A DNA stretch of 64,000 nt from the NCBI GenBank assembly GCA_964449775.1, contig CAYVBQ010000008.1, positions 53,803-117,802 of the forward strand. The letters are read 5' to 3'. The stretch is from Fen-1258 sp964449775. Lineage in GTDB: Bacteria > Bacteroidota > Ignavibacteria > Ignavibacteriales > Melioribacteraceae. This document shows positions 52,875 through 61,742 of this stretch, piece after piece. The notes under the pieces were generated by a model, which worked only from the letters and a program-made list of their open reading frames with translations, did not search any database and had not been told where the DNA came from. Position 1 is the first letter of the stretch, and every line of letters starts with the position of its first letter. The position numbers and the translations under genes were made by a program.

Positions 52875-54962
52875 TTAATTCATGATCAGATGCTCAATAA
52901 AAAATTCCATCATACGGTCTCGATTAAGAGCAGTATGACCCATATCCGGACCAACTTGAACTTCAAAACTCTTTCCAGCTTTTTGCAACGCACTTATTAG
53001 TTGAAGTGAGTTAGAGGGATGCACATTATTATCCGATGTTCCGTAGTAGATCATTAAATGACCTTTAAGATTTTTTGCGTAAGTCATTGCACTGCCTCTA
53101 TCATATCCTGCGCTGTTATCTTCCACTAATCCTTGATGACGTTCTGTATAGATGTTATCGTAATTCCTAAAATCCATCACACCTGAATTTGCAACAGCCG
53201 CATTGAATAGATCCGGAAAACGTAAAAGACACATTGCTGCCGCTGTACCTCCGTATGAAGTGCCGAAAATTCCTACTCTTTCTTTATTAATGTATGAACG
53301 GCTTCCTAGATATTTTACCCCGGCAGCCTGATCATCCATTTCAACAATTCCAAGATTACCGTAATAAGGATCCATAAAACGTTTACCGCGTCCTGCAGCG
53401 CTGCGGGAATCGAATGAAGCAATTAAGAATCCGAATTCAGATAGAGCGCTGGGAAGAGAAAATGTTTCGCGAGCACCGTTCGTCTCGGGTCCGGCATAAA
53501 CTGAAACAAGCAGCGGATACTTTTTTGATGGATCGAAGTTTGATGGGAAGAATAGCATTCCATGAAGATCGGTTACACCGTCAGCTGCCTTAAAAGTAAA
53601 CAATTCAGCTTTTTTCATACCGAGTTCGTTAAACTTTATTAGGTCACTTTCAAATAAAACAGAAAGTACTTTTCCTTTAATATCCATTAAGCGAACAACC
53701 GGCGGCGTATCATGAGTCTGAGCAACATCTACAAAATATTTGAAATCGGGTGAGACATAAGATGAATGGTTGAAAGCCGGATCGGTCAAACGCTGATTAC
53801 CTTTTCCATCTAAACCGACTTTGTGTAATTGCAACTTCATGTGGTTATCGCCGCTGCGAGCCATATAGTAAAGAACTTTATTCTCTTCATCGATATCAAC
53901 AATTTGTGAAACTTCAAATTGGTGATTAGTAAGTGTAGATAATAATTTCCCGCTTATATTATATAGATAGTAATTCTTAAATCCCGTTCTTTCGGAAGTC
54001 CAGACAAAACGCTTACCATCTTTAAGGAATTTCATCTCCGGTGAGTTTTTTGTATAACTAGCTAGCCATTCCTCGTGAACAATTACTCTGGTTTTTCCGG
54101 TTTGCGGATTGGCTGCGGCAAATTCCATTATGTCTTGTTTTCGATTTGTTCTATGAAACAGAAGTTCAGTTCCATCAAGTGACCATTGGATATTATATAT
54201 ATAATGCCCAACAACAGAATTAGTAAATGGTTTTCCATCTCTAACATCAACCTGGATTGTCTTTTTCGTTTCAACATCATAAATGAAAATATCAACTATG
54301 GGATTGTTATCACCAACCTTTACATAAGGTTCAACTTCCACGGAATCATAAAGACTGAGTTGTTTGTATTGCAGATAATAATCTTTAACCTTGCCCTCAT
54401 CAAAACGGTAGAAAGCAACTTTCTTATTATCCGGTGACCACCACATAGCAGTATTTTGATCTAATTCTTCTCCGTAGACCCAGCTAGCACTTCCATATTT
54501 TGTGCGGTCTTTTTCGTTTCCATCTGTAGTTACGGCTATCTCATTTTTACTATCTGCATCGCTTAGCCAAAGATTTCTGTTCCGGTAAAAAGCTTTAAAT
54601 TTTTTATCCGGAGATTCTGCCGAAGTAAATTGTCGTCCGCGCTCTGGTCCACCGGCTCTTCTCATGAAATTGCTTTGAGGAGAAACACCGGTTGTTTCAA
54701 CACTTGCTTTTGCATCAATATTGTAAGCAAACGTTTTCCCGCCGGATAAATACTTGAATCCTGTTGCATCCTTATTCCATTCAAGAAAGAAATAAGTTTT
54801 AACAGCTCCGCGTATTTCGGGATTAAGTTTTTGGAACTGAGCATACCCCGGCATATTTGGAAGGCGGCTCTGGGCATAGATGTTTAATGCCAGAACGCTC
54901 ATAATTAAAAAGACTAAGACCAACGATAGGATTTGCTGTTTGCTTGTTTTTCGTAAAGGCAT
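52875..54962 (-). CDS. S9 family prolyl oligopeptidase (dipeptidyl peptidase IV type)
   Basis: The 695-residue exported peptidase has an N-terminal membrane-type signal (about 8-31). A beta-propeller region of about 400 residues with the DPPIV-type SPDNKKVAFYRFDE motif follows, then an alpha/beta hydrolase domain. The catalytic serine is in GIFGTSYGGTAAA (near residue 575). The acid lies in a later GTSDNNVH segment and the histidine in DMGHTALNRD. It would release dipeptides or cleave after proline outside the cytoplasm. It lies near the tricorn-like gene (47860), suggesting a shared role in exported peptide degradation. Confidence 0.93.
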   Translation of the reverse strand: MPLRKTSKQQILSLVLVFLIMSVLALNIYAQSRLPNMPGYAQFQKLNPEIRGAVKTYFFLEWNKDATGFKYLSGGKTFAYNIDAKASVETTGVSPQSNFMRRAGGPERGRQFTSAESPDKKFKAFYRNRNLWLSDADSKNEIAVTTDGNEKDRTKYGSASWVYGEELDQNTAMWWSPDNKKVAFYRFDEGKVKDYYLQYKQLSLYDSVEVEPYVKVGDNNPIVDIFIYDVETKKTIQVDVRDGKPFTNSVVGHYIYNIQWSLDGTELLFHRTNRKQDIMEFAAANPQTGKTRVIVHEEWLASYTKNSPEMKFLKDGKRFVWTSERTGFKNYYLYNISGKLLSTLTNHQFEVSQIVDIDEENKVLYYMARSGDNHMKLQLHKVGLDGKGNQRLTDPAFNHSSYVSPDFKYFVDVAQTHDTPPVVRLMDIKGKVLSVLFESDLIKFNELGMKKAELFTFKAADGVTDLHGMLFFPSNFDPSKKYPLLVSVYAGPETNGARETFSLPSALSEFGFLIASFDSRSAAGRGKRFMDPYYGNLGIVEMDDQAAGVKYLGSRSYINKERVGIFGTSYGGTAAAMCLLRFPDLFNAAVANSGVMDFRNYDNIYTERHQGLVEDNSAGYDRGSAMTYAKNLKGHLMIYYGTSDNNVHPSNSLQLISALQKAGKSFEVQVGPDMGHTALNRDRMMEFFIEHLIMN

Positions 54963-55162
54963 AATGTTTTTCTCCTCTGTTTATAAATAAACCGGAATTG
55001 ATATAGATAAACTTAAAAAGAAAAAAACCTTTTATAAAAGAATTTAGAGTAGGTAAATGTTAAAAAAATAGTAGACTCATAGTATATTTTAGAATGTTTT
55101 TACACATTCTCCATTAACCATCAACCATTTTCCATCCACCATCTTCCATACGGTTTACCGCG

Positions 55163-56773
55163 CTATGCTACATTATCCATTTCCAAAGTTAGATCGTTAT
55201 GCTCAATGCTTAGTAGAAATTGAGCTTTCGGGTTTTTTTCTTTTGCGCGATCAAGTGAATATCGCGATTCAGATATATAAACTAGATTTTTGTTCTTGTC
55301 AAAGAATAGATTGTTGGACCATAAGCCCGATAAACTTTCAATATCACTTTTGTCATCATATTTAACCCAACAAGCCTTATAAGAAGGATAGTTCGTAAAC
55401 TCACAACTCGCTCCAAATTCGTGAAGAAGCCTGAACTTAATTACATCGAATTGCAGCGGACCAACCACTCCGATAACTTTTCTGTTTCCATAATTCTGTG
55501 TAAAAAGCTGGGCTAATCCCTCGTCTGTTAATTGACTGATTCCTTTTTCCAGTTGTTTTGATTTGAATGGATCGGTGTTCCTAAGTTCTCTAAAAATCTC
55601 CGGCGAAAAACTTGGTATTCCTTTGAACATAAAAGCGTCGCCTTCGGTAAGTGTATCACCAATTTTAAATGTGCCGGAATCATAAAGACCTATAACATCA
55701 CCTGCGTATGCATGGTCAATAATACTTTTTGACTGACCCATAAAGCTTGCAGGGTTTGAAAATTTTATTTGTCTATTTAGCCGTACATGATGAAAAAATT
55801 TGTTGCGTTCAAATTTACCAGAGCATACTCTTAAAAAAGCAATTCTATCGCGGTGCTTTGGATCTATGTTAGCATGAATCTTAAATACGAATCCGCTAAA
55901 ATTTTTATTCTCAGGTTTAATTAATCCACTAGTAGTTTCGCGCGGCACCGGAGATGGTGCGATATCCACAAAAGTTTCCAATAGTTCTTTAACACCAAAG
56001 TTGTTAAGCGCGCTTCCAAAGAAAACAGGGGCTTGTTCACCCGCTCTATATTTCTCAACATCAAAATCATCATAAATGCCATTCACAAGATCGATATCAT
56101 GCTTAAGTTTAACCGCATCATCACCAAATAATTCATAAAGTTCCGGGTCTTCTGCAGAGTTAAATATTTTTACCTCATCTTCAACCTGCTGTTTGTTGGA
56201 ATGGAAAAAAACAAAAGTGTTTTTGTATATATTATAAACTCCTCTGAATGAAGTTCCTATACCAAGAGGCCAACTTAAAGGACGAACATTGATATTAAGT
56301 TTTTGTTCTAATTCATCAAGTAACGCAACGGGGTTTTTACCTTCCCGATCAAGTTTATTTATGAAAACTATTACGGGCGTGTTCCTCATTCTGCAGACTT
56401 GCATAAGTTTTTCGGTCTGTTCTTCAACACCCTTAACGCAATCCACAACGAGAATAACACTATCAACGGCAGTAAGTGTGCGGTATGTATCTTCGGCAAA
56501 ATCTTTATGCCCGGGTGTATCAAGCAGATTAATGATTGAGTCTTTATAGTTGAAAGACAAAACGGAGGTAGCAACAGAGATACCGCGCTGTTTTTCAATC
56601 TCTAAAAAATCGGAAGCGGCAGTTTTTTTTATCTTGTTTGATTTTACAGCACCCGCAATTTGAATAGCACCGCTGTACAAAAGAAGTTTTTCAGTTAATG
56701 TAGTCTTACCTGCATCGGGATGACTTATAATTGCAAATGTTTTTCTTCGTTGAATATTTTTCAAAATACTCAT
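55163..56773 (-). CDS. prfC: Peptide chain release factor 3
   Basis: RF3 is the GTPase that removes RF1/RF2 from the ribosome after peptide release. The 536-residue protein has the full family length. The G domain shows HPDAGKTTLTEKLLL (P loop), RGISVATSVLSF (switch I), DTPGHKDF (G3) and INKLDREG (G4). The RF3-specific C-terminal domain includes VVGPLQFDVIKFRLLHEFGA. It is the housekeeping gene at the left edge of the cassette region. No terminator is evident after it. Confidence 0.97.
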   Translation of the reverse strand: MSILKNIQRRKTFAIISHPDAGKTTLTEKLLLYSGAIQIAGAVKSNKIKKTAASDFLEIEKQRGISVATSVLSFNYKDSIINLLDTPGHKDFAEDTYRTLTAVDSVILVVDCVKGVEEQTEKLMQVCRMRNTPVIVFINKLDREGKNPVALLDELEQKLNINVRPLSWPLGIGTSFRGVYNIYKNTFVFFHSNKQQVEDEVKIFNSAEDPELYELFGDDAVKLKHDIDLVNGIYDDFDVEKYRAGEQAPVFFGSALNNFGVKELLETFVDIAPSPVPRETTSGLIKPENKNFSGFVFKIHANIDPKHRDRIAFLRVCSGKFERNKFFHHVRLNRQIKFSNPASFMGQSKSIIDHAYAGDVIGLYDSGTFKIGDTLTEGDAFMFKGIPSFSPEIFRELRNTDPFKSKQLEKGISQLTDEGLAQLFTQNYGNRKVIGVVGPLQFDVIKFRLLHEFGASCEFTNYPSYKACWVKYDDKSDIESLSGLWSNNLFFDKNKNLVYISESRYSLDRAKEKNPKAQFLLSIEHNDLTLEMDNVA

Positions 56774-56961
56774 GAAATTCCTGATAATATTTTTAATTGA
56801 TTAATTTTTTTGATAAGCGATAGGGATGGCTTAAGATCGCCGGTACTCTCAAATCGGATTGTTTATATGAAGTTGTCTGAAATTCACGTATTAAATATAA
56901 GCATTTGATAAAACAGTATGAAATGATACGAGAAAACATTTAAGGAAAATGGGGGGAGGTT

Positions 56962-57126
56962 ATGCTAATACCCACTTGTCGCCAGAAAGCTGTACCGTTC
57001 AAATACAGCACTACTTTATATGCATCTGCAGATCATTTATCAATTGCGAAGATGGTTGAATCGAATCGCCAAGAGTCACCAAATGAGCGACCACCGGTTT
57101 CGGGCTTTGCGTTGGTAGGCATTTAG
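56962..57126 (+). CDS. Possible 54-residue protein with a strong ribosome site
   Basis: GGGGGGAGGTT precedes the ATG at 56962, which opens a 54-codon frame. It begins MLIPTCRQKAVPFKYSTTLY, continues ASADHLSIAKMVESNRQ and stops at 57124 inside the arm of site A. The N-terminal part looks coding. The C-terminal ten residues are cassette-site sequence, so it may be the truncated start of an older gene. The rest of the 463-base gap 56774-57236 has no other gene. Confidence 0.35.
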   Translation: MLIPTCRQKAVPFKYSTTLYASADHLSIAKMVESNRQESPNERPPVSGFALVGI

Positions 57127-57224
57127 AAACACTAAACAGTCTATACCCACCAAAGTTTGATAGATGCACACAGCTTGATTTACCCCATCATCGCCACTTT
57201 TGAGTAGGTGCTGTTACCGGCTGG
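57091..57224. other. Cassette-type hairpin site A (attC-like)
   Basis: Positions 57121-57216 align without gaps with 58023-58118 of site B, with seven mismatches in 96 bases; the last 42 (57175-57216) are identical. The right arm ends GTGCTGTTACCGGCTGG. The left arm is degenerate (CACCGGTTTCGGGC from 57093). It lies 3' of the minus-strand higBA genes. Confidence 0.65.
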
Positions 57225-57236
57225 TTTTCTTCTCTG

Positions 57237-57563
57237 TCAAGCGAGTTTAACTGTCTGGTTAAGCAACTCTACGTTAAAATTAATCTTAGCGTTTAAGGCT
57301 TTAAATACTTTAATAATTGTTTCAAACCTTGCGTCTGTTAGGCTGTTTTCAATTTTAGAAATTTGAGATTTTTGAACACCAACAAGTTTTCCCAATTGCT
57401 CTTGTGTTAAGTGACGTTCTTTTCTGGCTTGTTTAATTGCTTCGCCAAGCAAGTCAAGTCGCAACTCATACTCAAATGCTTCACGCTTAGGTGTCCCGCG
57501 TTTACCGATATGTTTGTCGGTAATTTCGTCTAAGCTGTATGTTTTTAAAGTTACCTTTTTCAT
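57237..57563 (-). CDS. higA: HigA-type XRE antitoxin
   Basis: The 108-residue protein has a helix-turn-helix with HLTQEQLGKLVGVQKSQISKIENS (about 50-75) and an N-terminal toxin-interaction region (MKKVTLKTYSLDEITDKHIG). The toxin gene overlaps its start by 62 bases, the typical reverse order (toxin first) of HigBA systems. It should neutralise the toxin and bind the operon promoter. Both genes sit between sites A and B as one cassette-like unit. The orphan antitoxin at 42547 is of the same family but not a close copy. Confidence 0.9.
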   Translation of the reverse strand: MKKVTLKTYSLDEITDKHIGKRGTPKREAFEYELRLDLLGEAIKQARKERHLTQEQLGKLVGVQKSQISKIENSLTDARFETIIKVFKALNAKINFNVELLNQTVKLA

Positions 57564-57912
57564 TTTTTATTAGTTTTTTTTTTTGTTCCAAATAAAGTTT
57601 TCTTAATCTTTTTGCTTTATCGAGATCGCCTTGAGGGGTTTTGTCAGTCTTTTTGATTAGTCCGTGAGTTGAAATTACAAACGTGTCGGACTTATTGGTT
57701 TTGTCCCAAAACGCAAAAAGTCTATAATGCGTTTTATTAAACAAAGTCCTAAACTCCCAAATTTCATCGGTCAGCTTTTTGAAGAGTTCTTTGTCGTTAG
57801 TTACTTGAGCCTTATGTAAGTTGTAGATTATTTTCTCTCTCGCCTTTTCGTCAAGGTTGTCAATAAACTCTTTGGCTTCTTCTAAAAACTGAACTTTGAA
57901 TTTTCTTGTCAC
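57502..57912 (-). CDS. higB: HigB/Gp49-family toxin
   Basis: The 136-residue protein is a RelE/ParE-superfamily toxin of the phage-derived Gp49/HigB type, a ribosome-dependent mRNA interferase. Signatures are FLEEAKEFIDNLDEKAREKI near the N-terminus, LFKKLTDEIWEFRTLFNKTHYRLFAFWD and VISTHGLIKKTDKTPQGDLDKA (the IKKT.KTP motif). The C-terminal 20 residues overlap the antitoxin frame. It is the first gene of the module. Compare the truncated relative at 42815-42988. Confidence 0.9.
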   Translation of the reverse strand: MTRKFKVQFLEEAKEFIDNLDEKAREKIIYNLHKAQVTNDKELFKKLTDEIWEFRTLFNKTHYRLFAFWDKTNKSDTFVISTHGLIKKTDKTPQGDLDKAKRLRKLYLEQKKKLIKNEKGNFKNIQLRRNYRQTYR

Positions 57913-57989
57913 TCGTTAAACGTTTTTGCAAAGATAAGTGTTTCTTTATTAGGAAACAAATTTATTTTCGGAGCTGTTGTCTTTACTTG

Positions 57990-58125
57990 CTGGTAACGGT
58001 TTGCTGCTACCCGGAGGTGGCGATTTAGAACCACTAAACTGTCTATAAGCACTAAAGTTTGATAGATACACACAGGTTGATTTACCCCATCATCGCCACT
58101 TTTGAGTAGGTGCTGTTATGCGCTG
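57990..58125. other. Cassette-type hairpin site B (attC-like)
   Basis: The left arm GGTAACGGTTTGCTGCTACC...GGTGGCGAT (57992-58024) pairs with the right arm ATCGCCAC...GTAGGTGCTGTTATGC ending near 58121. The right arm lacks about five bases present on the left, leaving unpaired bases in the stem, as attC sites do. The interior (58025-58090) is shared with sites A and, in part, C. It lies between the higBA unit and the 241-residue gene. Confidence 0.7.
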
Positions 58126-58130
58126 ACTAT

Positions 58131-58856
58131 TTAGTTTTCCCCCTTTACTATATTAATGATGTCAATAATTTCTGATTGTTCCGGTTTGTTCTGATTTGTC
58201 GCGTAGTAATGTTCAAAGACAAAATCTCCTAATTCATTACATTTTTTTATTCCAGTTTCTATTACTGTTCCTACTGCAACGTCCAAGGGTACTAAAACTG
58301 TCAACCCGACAAAAGTATCAAAAAAGTCAATTGTTTCCAGTATTGAGTTTAATCCTTTACATACGATGGGAAACTCATCTTTTATTATGTTTTTTTCCGT
58401 CTTGGTAAATGGTCTGTCGGTTGATGGTAGAACAAGAAAATAATACCTTAATCTGTTGTCAAGTCCACCGAGCCCGCTCGAAATGAACCCTATGCTTTCG
58501 TCAAGCAGAGTGCTTTCAAGGAACATTTTACATTCTTGTAAAGCCAAAAGCGTCCATTGCTTCAAGCCGTTGTCAGGATTTTTATTGTACTCTTCAATTT
58601 GTCTGAACGCTACAATGGTTCCCAGATGTGCTAATAGGAGTAATGCCTTTTTCTTTTTATCTATTGGCGCGTCTTTGTCGAACAAGATATTGCTTATACT
58701 GAAAGTTTCTTTTTCTGTTAATTCGCCTCGGTCAAAAGTTTCAGAATGCTTTATATATTCTTTCTGTGTTTGAAAATCTATCCCGTCTTCCAAGATATCA
58801 AACTTGTCTGGGAGATTTTCTAAAAATTTCTGTATGTCCTCAAGTTTGTCTGTCAT
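58131..58856 (-). CDS. Cassette-borne protein of unknown function
   Basis: The 241-residue protein is acidic and largely helical, without a signal peptide. It has two recognisable segments: KKKKALLLLAHLGTIVAFRQIEEYNKNPD at about 75-105 and RLRYYFLVLPSTDRPFTKTEK near 140-160. I do not recognise a family. The reading frame is full-length between cassette-type sites B and C, both within a few bases of its ends. Such compact packing is typical of gene cassettes. Defence or stress roles are common for such genes but are not shown here. Confidence 0.7.
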   Translation of the reverse strand: MTDKLEDIQKFLENLPDKFDILEDGIDFQTQKEYIKHSETFDRGELTEKETFSISNILFDKDAPIDKKKKALLLLAHLGTIVAFRQIEEYNKNPDNGLKQWTLLALQECKMFLESTLLDESIGFISSGLGGLDNRLRYYFLVLPSTDRPFTKTEKNIIKDEFPIVCKGLNSILETIDFFDTFVGLTVLVPLDVAVGTVIETGIKKCNELGDFVFEHYYATNQNKPEQSEIIDIINIVKGEN

Positions 58857-58876
58857 GTGTTGTCTTTTTTAGCTTG

Positions 58877-59012
58877 CACTAAGCGGTTTGCGGGTTTAAG
58901 AAGTGCGGGATTTAGAAGCACTTACCTGTCCGCCAGCACAAAGATAATTAAAAGCACAAAAGTTTGATGAACCACTAAACCTCGCATTTCTTAAACCCGC
59001 TGTTAGTGGCTG
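58877..59012. other. Cassette-type hairpin site C (attC-like)
   Basis: The left arm CACTAAGCGGTTTGCGGGTTTAAGAAGTGCG (58877-58917 region) pairs with CGCATTTCTTAAACCCGCTGTTAGTG (58983-59008). The right arm is again shorter by about five bases. The arms differ in sequence from sites A and B, yet the interior keeps GATTTAGAA.CACT..CCTGTC and AGCAC.AAAGTTTGAT. It separates the unknown gene from the racemase gene. Confidence 0.7.
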
Positions 59013-59039
59013 CCCTTCTGTATTTCCGATTCAATATTT

Positions 59040-59729
59040 TCATTGAAGTGCAAAATCAACTGCAGATTTAGAATGAATTTCAGTCGTATCGAAAACAGTT
59101 ACGTTACACTCCACTTTTTTAATAAGTAAAGTAATTTCTGTGCAGCCAAATATAATGCCTTGAGCTCCTTCCTTCTGTAATTTTTCAATTATGTCAAGAT
59201 ATTTATTCTTTGTTTCATTCTTAAAAACTCCTTTTGTTAATTCATCAAAAATGGATGAATGAATAAAATCCCTGTCCGCATTGTCGGGAATAAAAGCTTG
59301 GATGCCATATTTGGAAAGTCGGTCTTTAAAAAAAGAGTGTTCCATTGTAAATTTTGTTCCGAGCAATCCAACTTTACTGATATTTTGTTTTACAATTTCT
59401 TTGGCGGTTTCTTCTGCTATGTGAATGAGAGGAATTTTTATTTTTTGTTGAATAATATCGGCAACGAGATGTGGTGTATTCGTGCACATTATTATACATT
59501 CCGCTCCTGCATTTTCAAGCCGCACGGCAATATCTGATAACATATTTTCTATTTGTTTCCAGTCGTTTGCAGCTTGAAGAGTTTTGAATTCATTAAAGTT
59601 GACTGAGTACAGAAGAAGTTTAGCAGAGTTTGCTCCACCCAGGCGTTCATTAGTGAGTTGGTTAATTGACCTGTAATAAATCTCTGTGGAAAGCCAGCTC
59701 AATCCACCGATAAGTCCTAATGTTTTCAT
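59040..59729 (-). CDS. Aspartate/glutamate racemase family protein
   Basis: The 229-residue protein belongs to the cofactor-independent Asp/Glu racemase family, which inverts amino-acid stereochemistry using two cysteines. Both are visible: IIMCTNTPHLVAD (about residue 82) and GIIFGCTEITLLI (about 192). The N-terminal GLIGGLSWLSTEIYY motif is typical of aspartate racemases. The next gene on the minus strand, encoding a thioredoxin-like protein, ends 24 bases before its start. It sits in the cassette-like array, so free-standing metabolic use is unclear. Confidence 0.9.
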   Translation of the reverse strand: MKTLGLIGGLSWLSTEIYYRSINQLTNERLGGANSAKLLLYSVNFNEFKTLQAANDWKQIENMLSDIAVRLENAGAECIIMCTNTPHLVADIIQQKIKIPLIHIAEETAKEIVKQNISKVGLLGTKFTMEHSFFKDRLSKYGIQAFIPDNADRDFIHSSIFDELTKGVFKNETKNKYLDIIEKLQKEGAQGIIFGCTEITLLIKKVECNVTVFDTTEIHSKSAVDFALQ

Positions 59730-59752
59730 ACTTTTAATTTTATTGCAATTAA

Positions 59753-60745
59753 CTACTGCTCAAACTTTATTTTTGCTAAGGTTTGTTCTAAGTATTTTCC
59801 TCGCAGTTCAATTCCAATTGCTATTATTTTTCCGTCAGGATTAATCAAAATCGGGTAAGGAATTCCGCTTACCTCAAACAACTTTTTTGCCTCATTGGAT
59901 TTAGTTGCCTGAACATTATACCACGGCATACTCCACTTATTTAGTTGAAATTTCTGTATAACATTTAATTCTTCGTCCAATGAAATGCTTAAAATTTCCA
60001 ATCCTTTATCATGATATTGGTTATAGATTTTATGTAAGCGCGGCATTTCTTCAATGCATGGCACACACCATGTAGCCCAAAAATCTATTAACAGGTATTT
60101 GCCGTTAAATGTTTGCTGGGAAATGTTTTTTAATGAATCATTTAGCAGGTGAAATGAAAACTTCGGCACTTGCTTTCCCGTCATAATTTTCCGGTAAGGA
60201 GATAAATTCAGCTTTGCATACTTTCTTACATTGAGGCTAAAATTCTCATTCATCGCTGAAATAATATAGCCCTTGTATAGCTCATAATTATTTGAATAAC
60301 GAATGGCTATCTCCATCAAACTTGGTTCTAATGCCCACAAAGGCGACTTAGGTGCAATAGATTTTAAAGCTGAAGTGACTATTGATGAGTCAAGTTTTAA
60401 TCCGTAAGTACCATAGCCAAAATCAAGATAGCTGAAGTAAAGCAAATCAATAATAAGCTGATTAGTTTCAGTTTTTAACTGTTGATTTATAAACTTGATT
60501 TCATTTGACCAATCGAAATGGAAATTATCAATATTTTTTCCGGATAACTTATATTCTTTAAGGTTTTTACTGAAGCGTGACCTTCTTGCTTCAATAGAAT
60601 CATTTATGACATTGCATTTTTCCTGAATTGTTTTATCAGCTTTATAATAGCTAAAAATGGAAAGTATTAAACTGTCCTGTGCAAATGCAACACTGCAAAC
60701 AAAATTTAAAAAGCACAGCAGGGGAATTAATATTTTCTTTTTCAT
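59753..60745 (-). CDS. TlpA-like exported thioredoxin-fold protein
   Basis: From the ATG at 60745 the 330-residue protein has a signal peptide (MKKKILIPLLCFLNFVCSVAFAQ); an upstream TTG-type start at 60814 would place it inside. A helical N-terminal region of about 180 residues precedes an AhpC/TSA-thioredoxin domain with the active site FWATWCVPCIEEMP (CxxC near residue 235). It likely reduces disulfides in the periplasm. The family is common in Bacteroidota and related phyla. It lies between the racemase and the AraC regulator genes. Confidence 0.88.
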   Translation of the reverse strand: MKKKILIPLLCFLNFVCSVAFAQDSLILSIFSYYKADKTIQEKCNVINDSIEARRSRFSKNLKEYKLSGKNIDNFHFDWSNEIKFINQQLKTETNQLIIDLLYFSYLDFGYGTYGLKLDSSIVTSALKSIAPKSPLWALEPSLMEIAIRYSNNYELYKGYIISAMNENFSLNVRKYAKLNLSPYRKIMTGKQVPKFSFHLLNDSLKNISQQTFNGKYLLIDFWATWCVPCIEEMPRLHKIYNQYHDKGLEILSISLDEELNVIQKFQLNKWSMPWYNVQATKSNEAKKLFEVSGIPYPILINPDGKIIAIGIELRGKYLEQTLAKIKFEQ

Positions 60746-60877
60746 AGATATTGTTTTTAGTTGATTGTATGATAAACAGCAACTATAGAGATGCATAGTT
60801 AATAGCCGCAACACAAAATTAGAGATACAGGAGAGAAGATTATGGAACGAGATTGACGGTTTGGAATGAAATTGATA

Positions 60878-61684
60878 TTATTTCGCAGAGCGATATTCAA
60901 GCGGTGTAAGACCTGTTTGCTTTTTGAATACTCTGCCGAAATGGCTCTGATCGGAAAAGCCCGCTTCAAAGGCGATATCGGAAAGGTCTTTATCAGTATG
61001 CTTCAGCATATAACAAGATTGTTTGACTTTAACTTGCCTCATATATTCACCCATTGTCAGTTTGAAAACTTTTCTGAACTCACGGGATAAATGCTCGGGT
61101 GAAACATCTGCAATCTGTGCAAGTTGTAATAAAGAGGGGTTGCTGTGATATTCATCGTTCAAATACTCAACAATTTTTTTTAGATAATAGGGAACGAAAC
61201 TATTTGCAGAATTATTTCTCGAAAAACTTGCGATAGTTTCTAACATCAGTCCTTCAATCATTAAAGAAGAAAGGTTGTCGTAGTTGTTTAATTCTTTATA
61301 AATTTTCAGCACCGAACTTTGTATGCTGTAATCGTTTGTTTTTACGATTGAACATAAATTCAATTTTGTTTCAACGAACTTATTAATCCAACTTTCAGAA
61401 AATTCAAGATTGAAACAAGTTGCGGAATTGTTAGGAAAATTATTGTGATGTTCAGTGTATTTCGGATGAAAAATGACATCGCCTTTTGAACAAGTAAAAT
61501 CATTTCGAATGGAGTGTTCAGAATAATTTCCATTAAGCACATAACAGAAATAGGGGTTTTTATGGTAATGTAAAGGCAATGAGGATTTATCTTTGTAGCA
61601 AGATTTAGAGATTATCAGCCCGCCAAGATTTAGTGACTGCACTACTTTGCCATAATATTGTCCAGTTGAAAGTTCCATTCTCAT
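60878..61684 (-). CDS. AraC-family transcriptional regulator
   Basis: The 268-residue regulator has an N-terminal cupin-like ligand domain (about 20-110; KDKSSLPLHYHKNPYFCYVLNG, with the metal- or ligand-site histidines). A C-terminal pair of helix-turn-helix motifs follows, at about 170-265 (LLQLAQIADVSPEHLSREFRKVF and DLSDIAFEAGFSDQSHFGRVFKK). It is the last gene of the array before the integrase, which is read in the opposite direction. It may control the neighbouring genes; no operator is identified. Confidence 0.92.
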   Translation of the reverse strand: MRMELSTGQYYGKVVQSLNLGGLIISKSCYKDKSSLPLHYHKNPYFCYVLNGNYSEHSIRNDFTCSKGDVIFHPKYTEHHNNFPNNSATCFNLEFSESWINKFVETKLNLCSIVKTNDYSIQSSVLKIYKELNNYDNLSSLMIEGLMLETIASFSRNNSANSFVPYYLKKIVEYLNDEYHSNPSLLQLAQIADVSPEHLSREFRKVFKLTMGEYMRQVKVKQSCYMLKHTDKDLSDIAFEAGFSDQSHFGRVFKKQTGLTPLEYRSAK

Positions 61685-61742
61685 TCTTAAATAAGTGAAG
61701 AATATTAGTTAAAGATACCATTTATTCTTGTCGTTTTTTAGG

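Noticed and set aside
57091..59012. CRISPR repeats or rRNA/tRNA genes in the sites between cassette genes
   Set aside because: The sites are about 130 bases long, few, and enclose whole genes. No tRNA or rRNA features fit.
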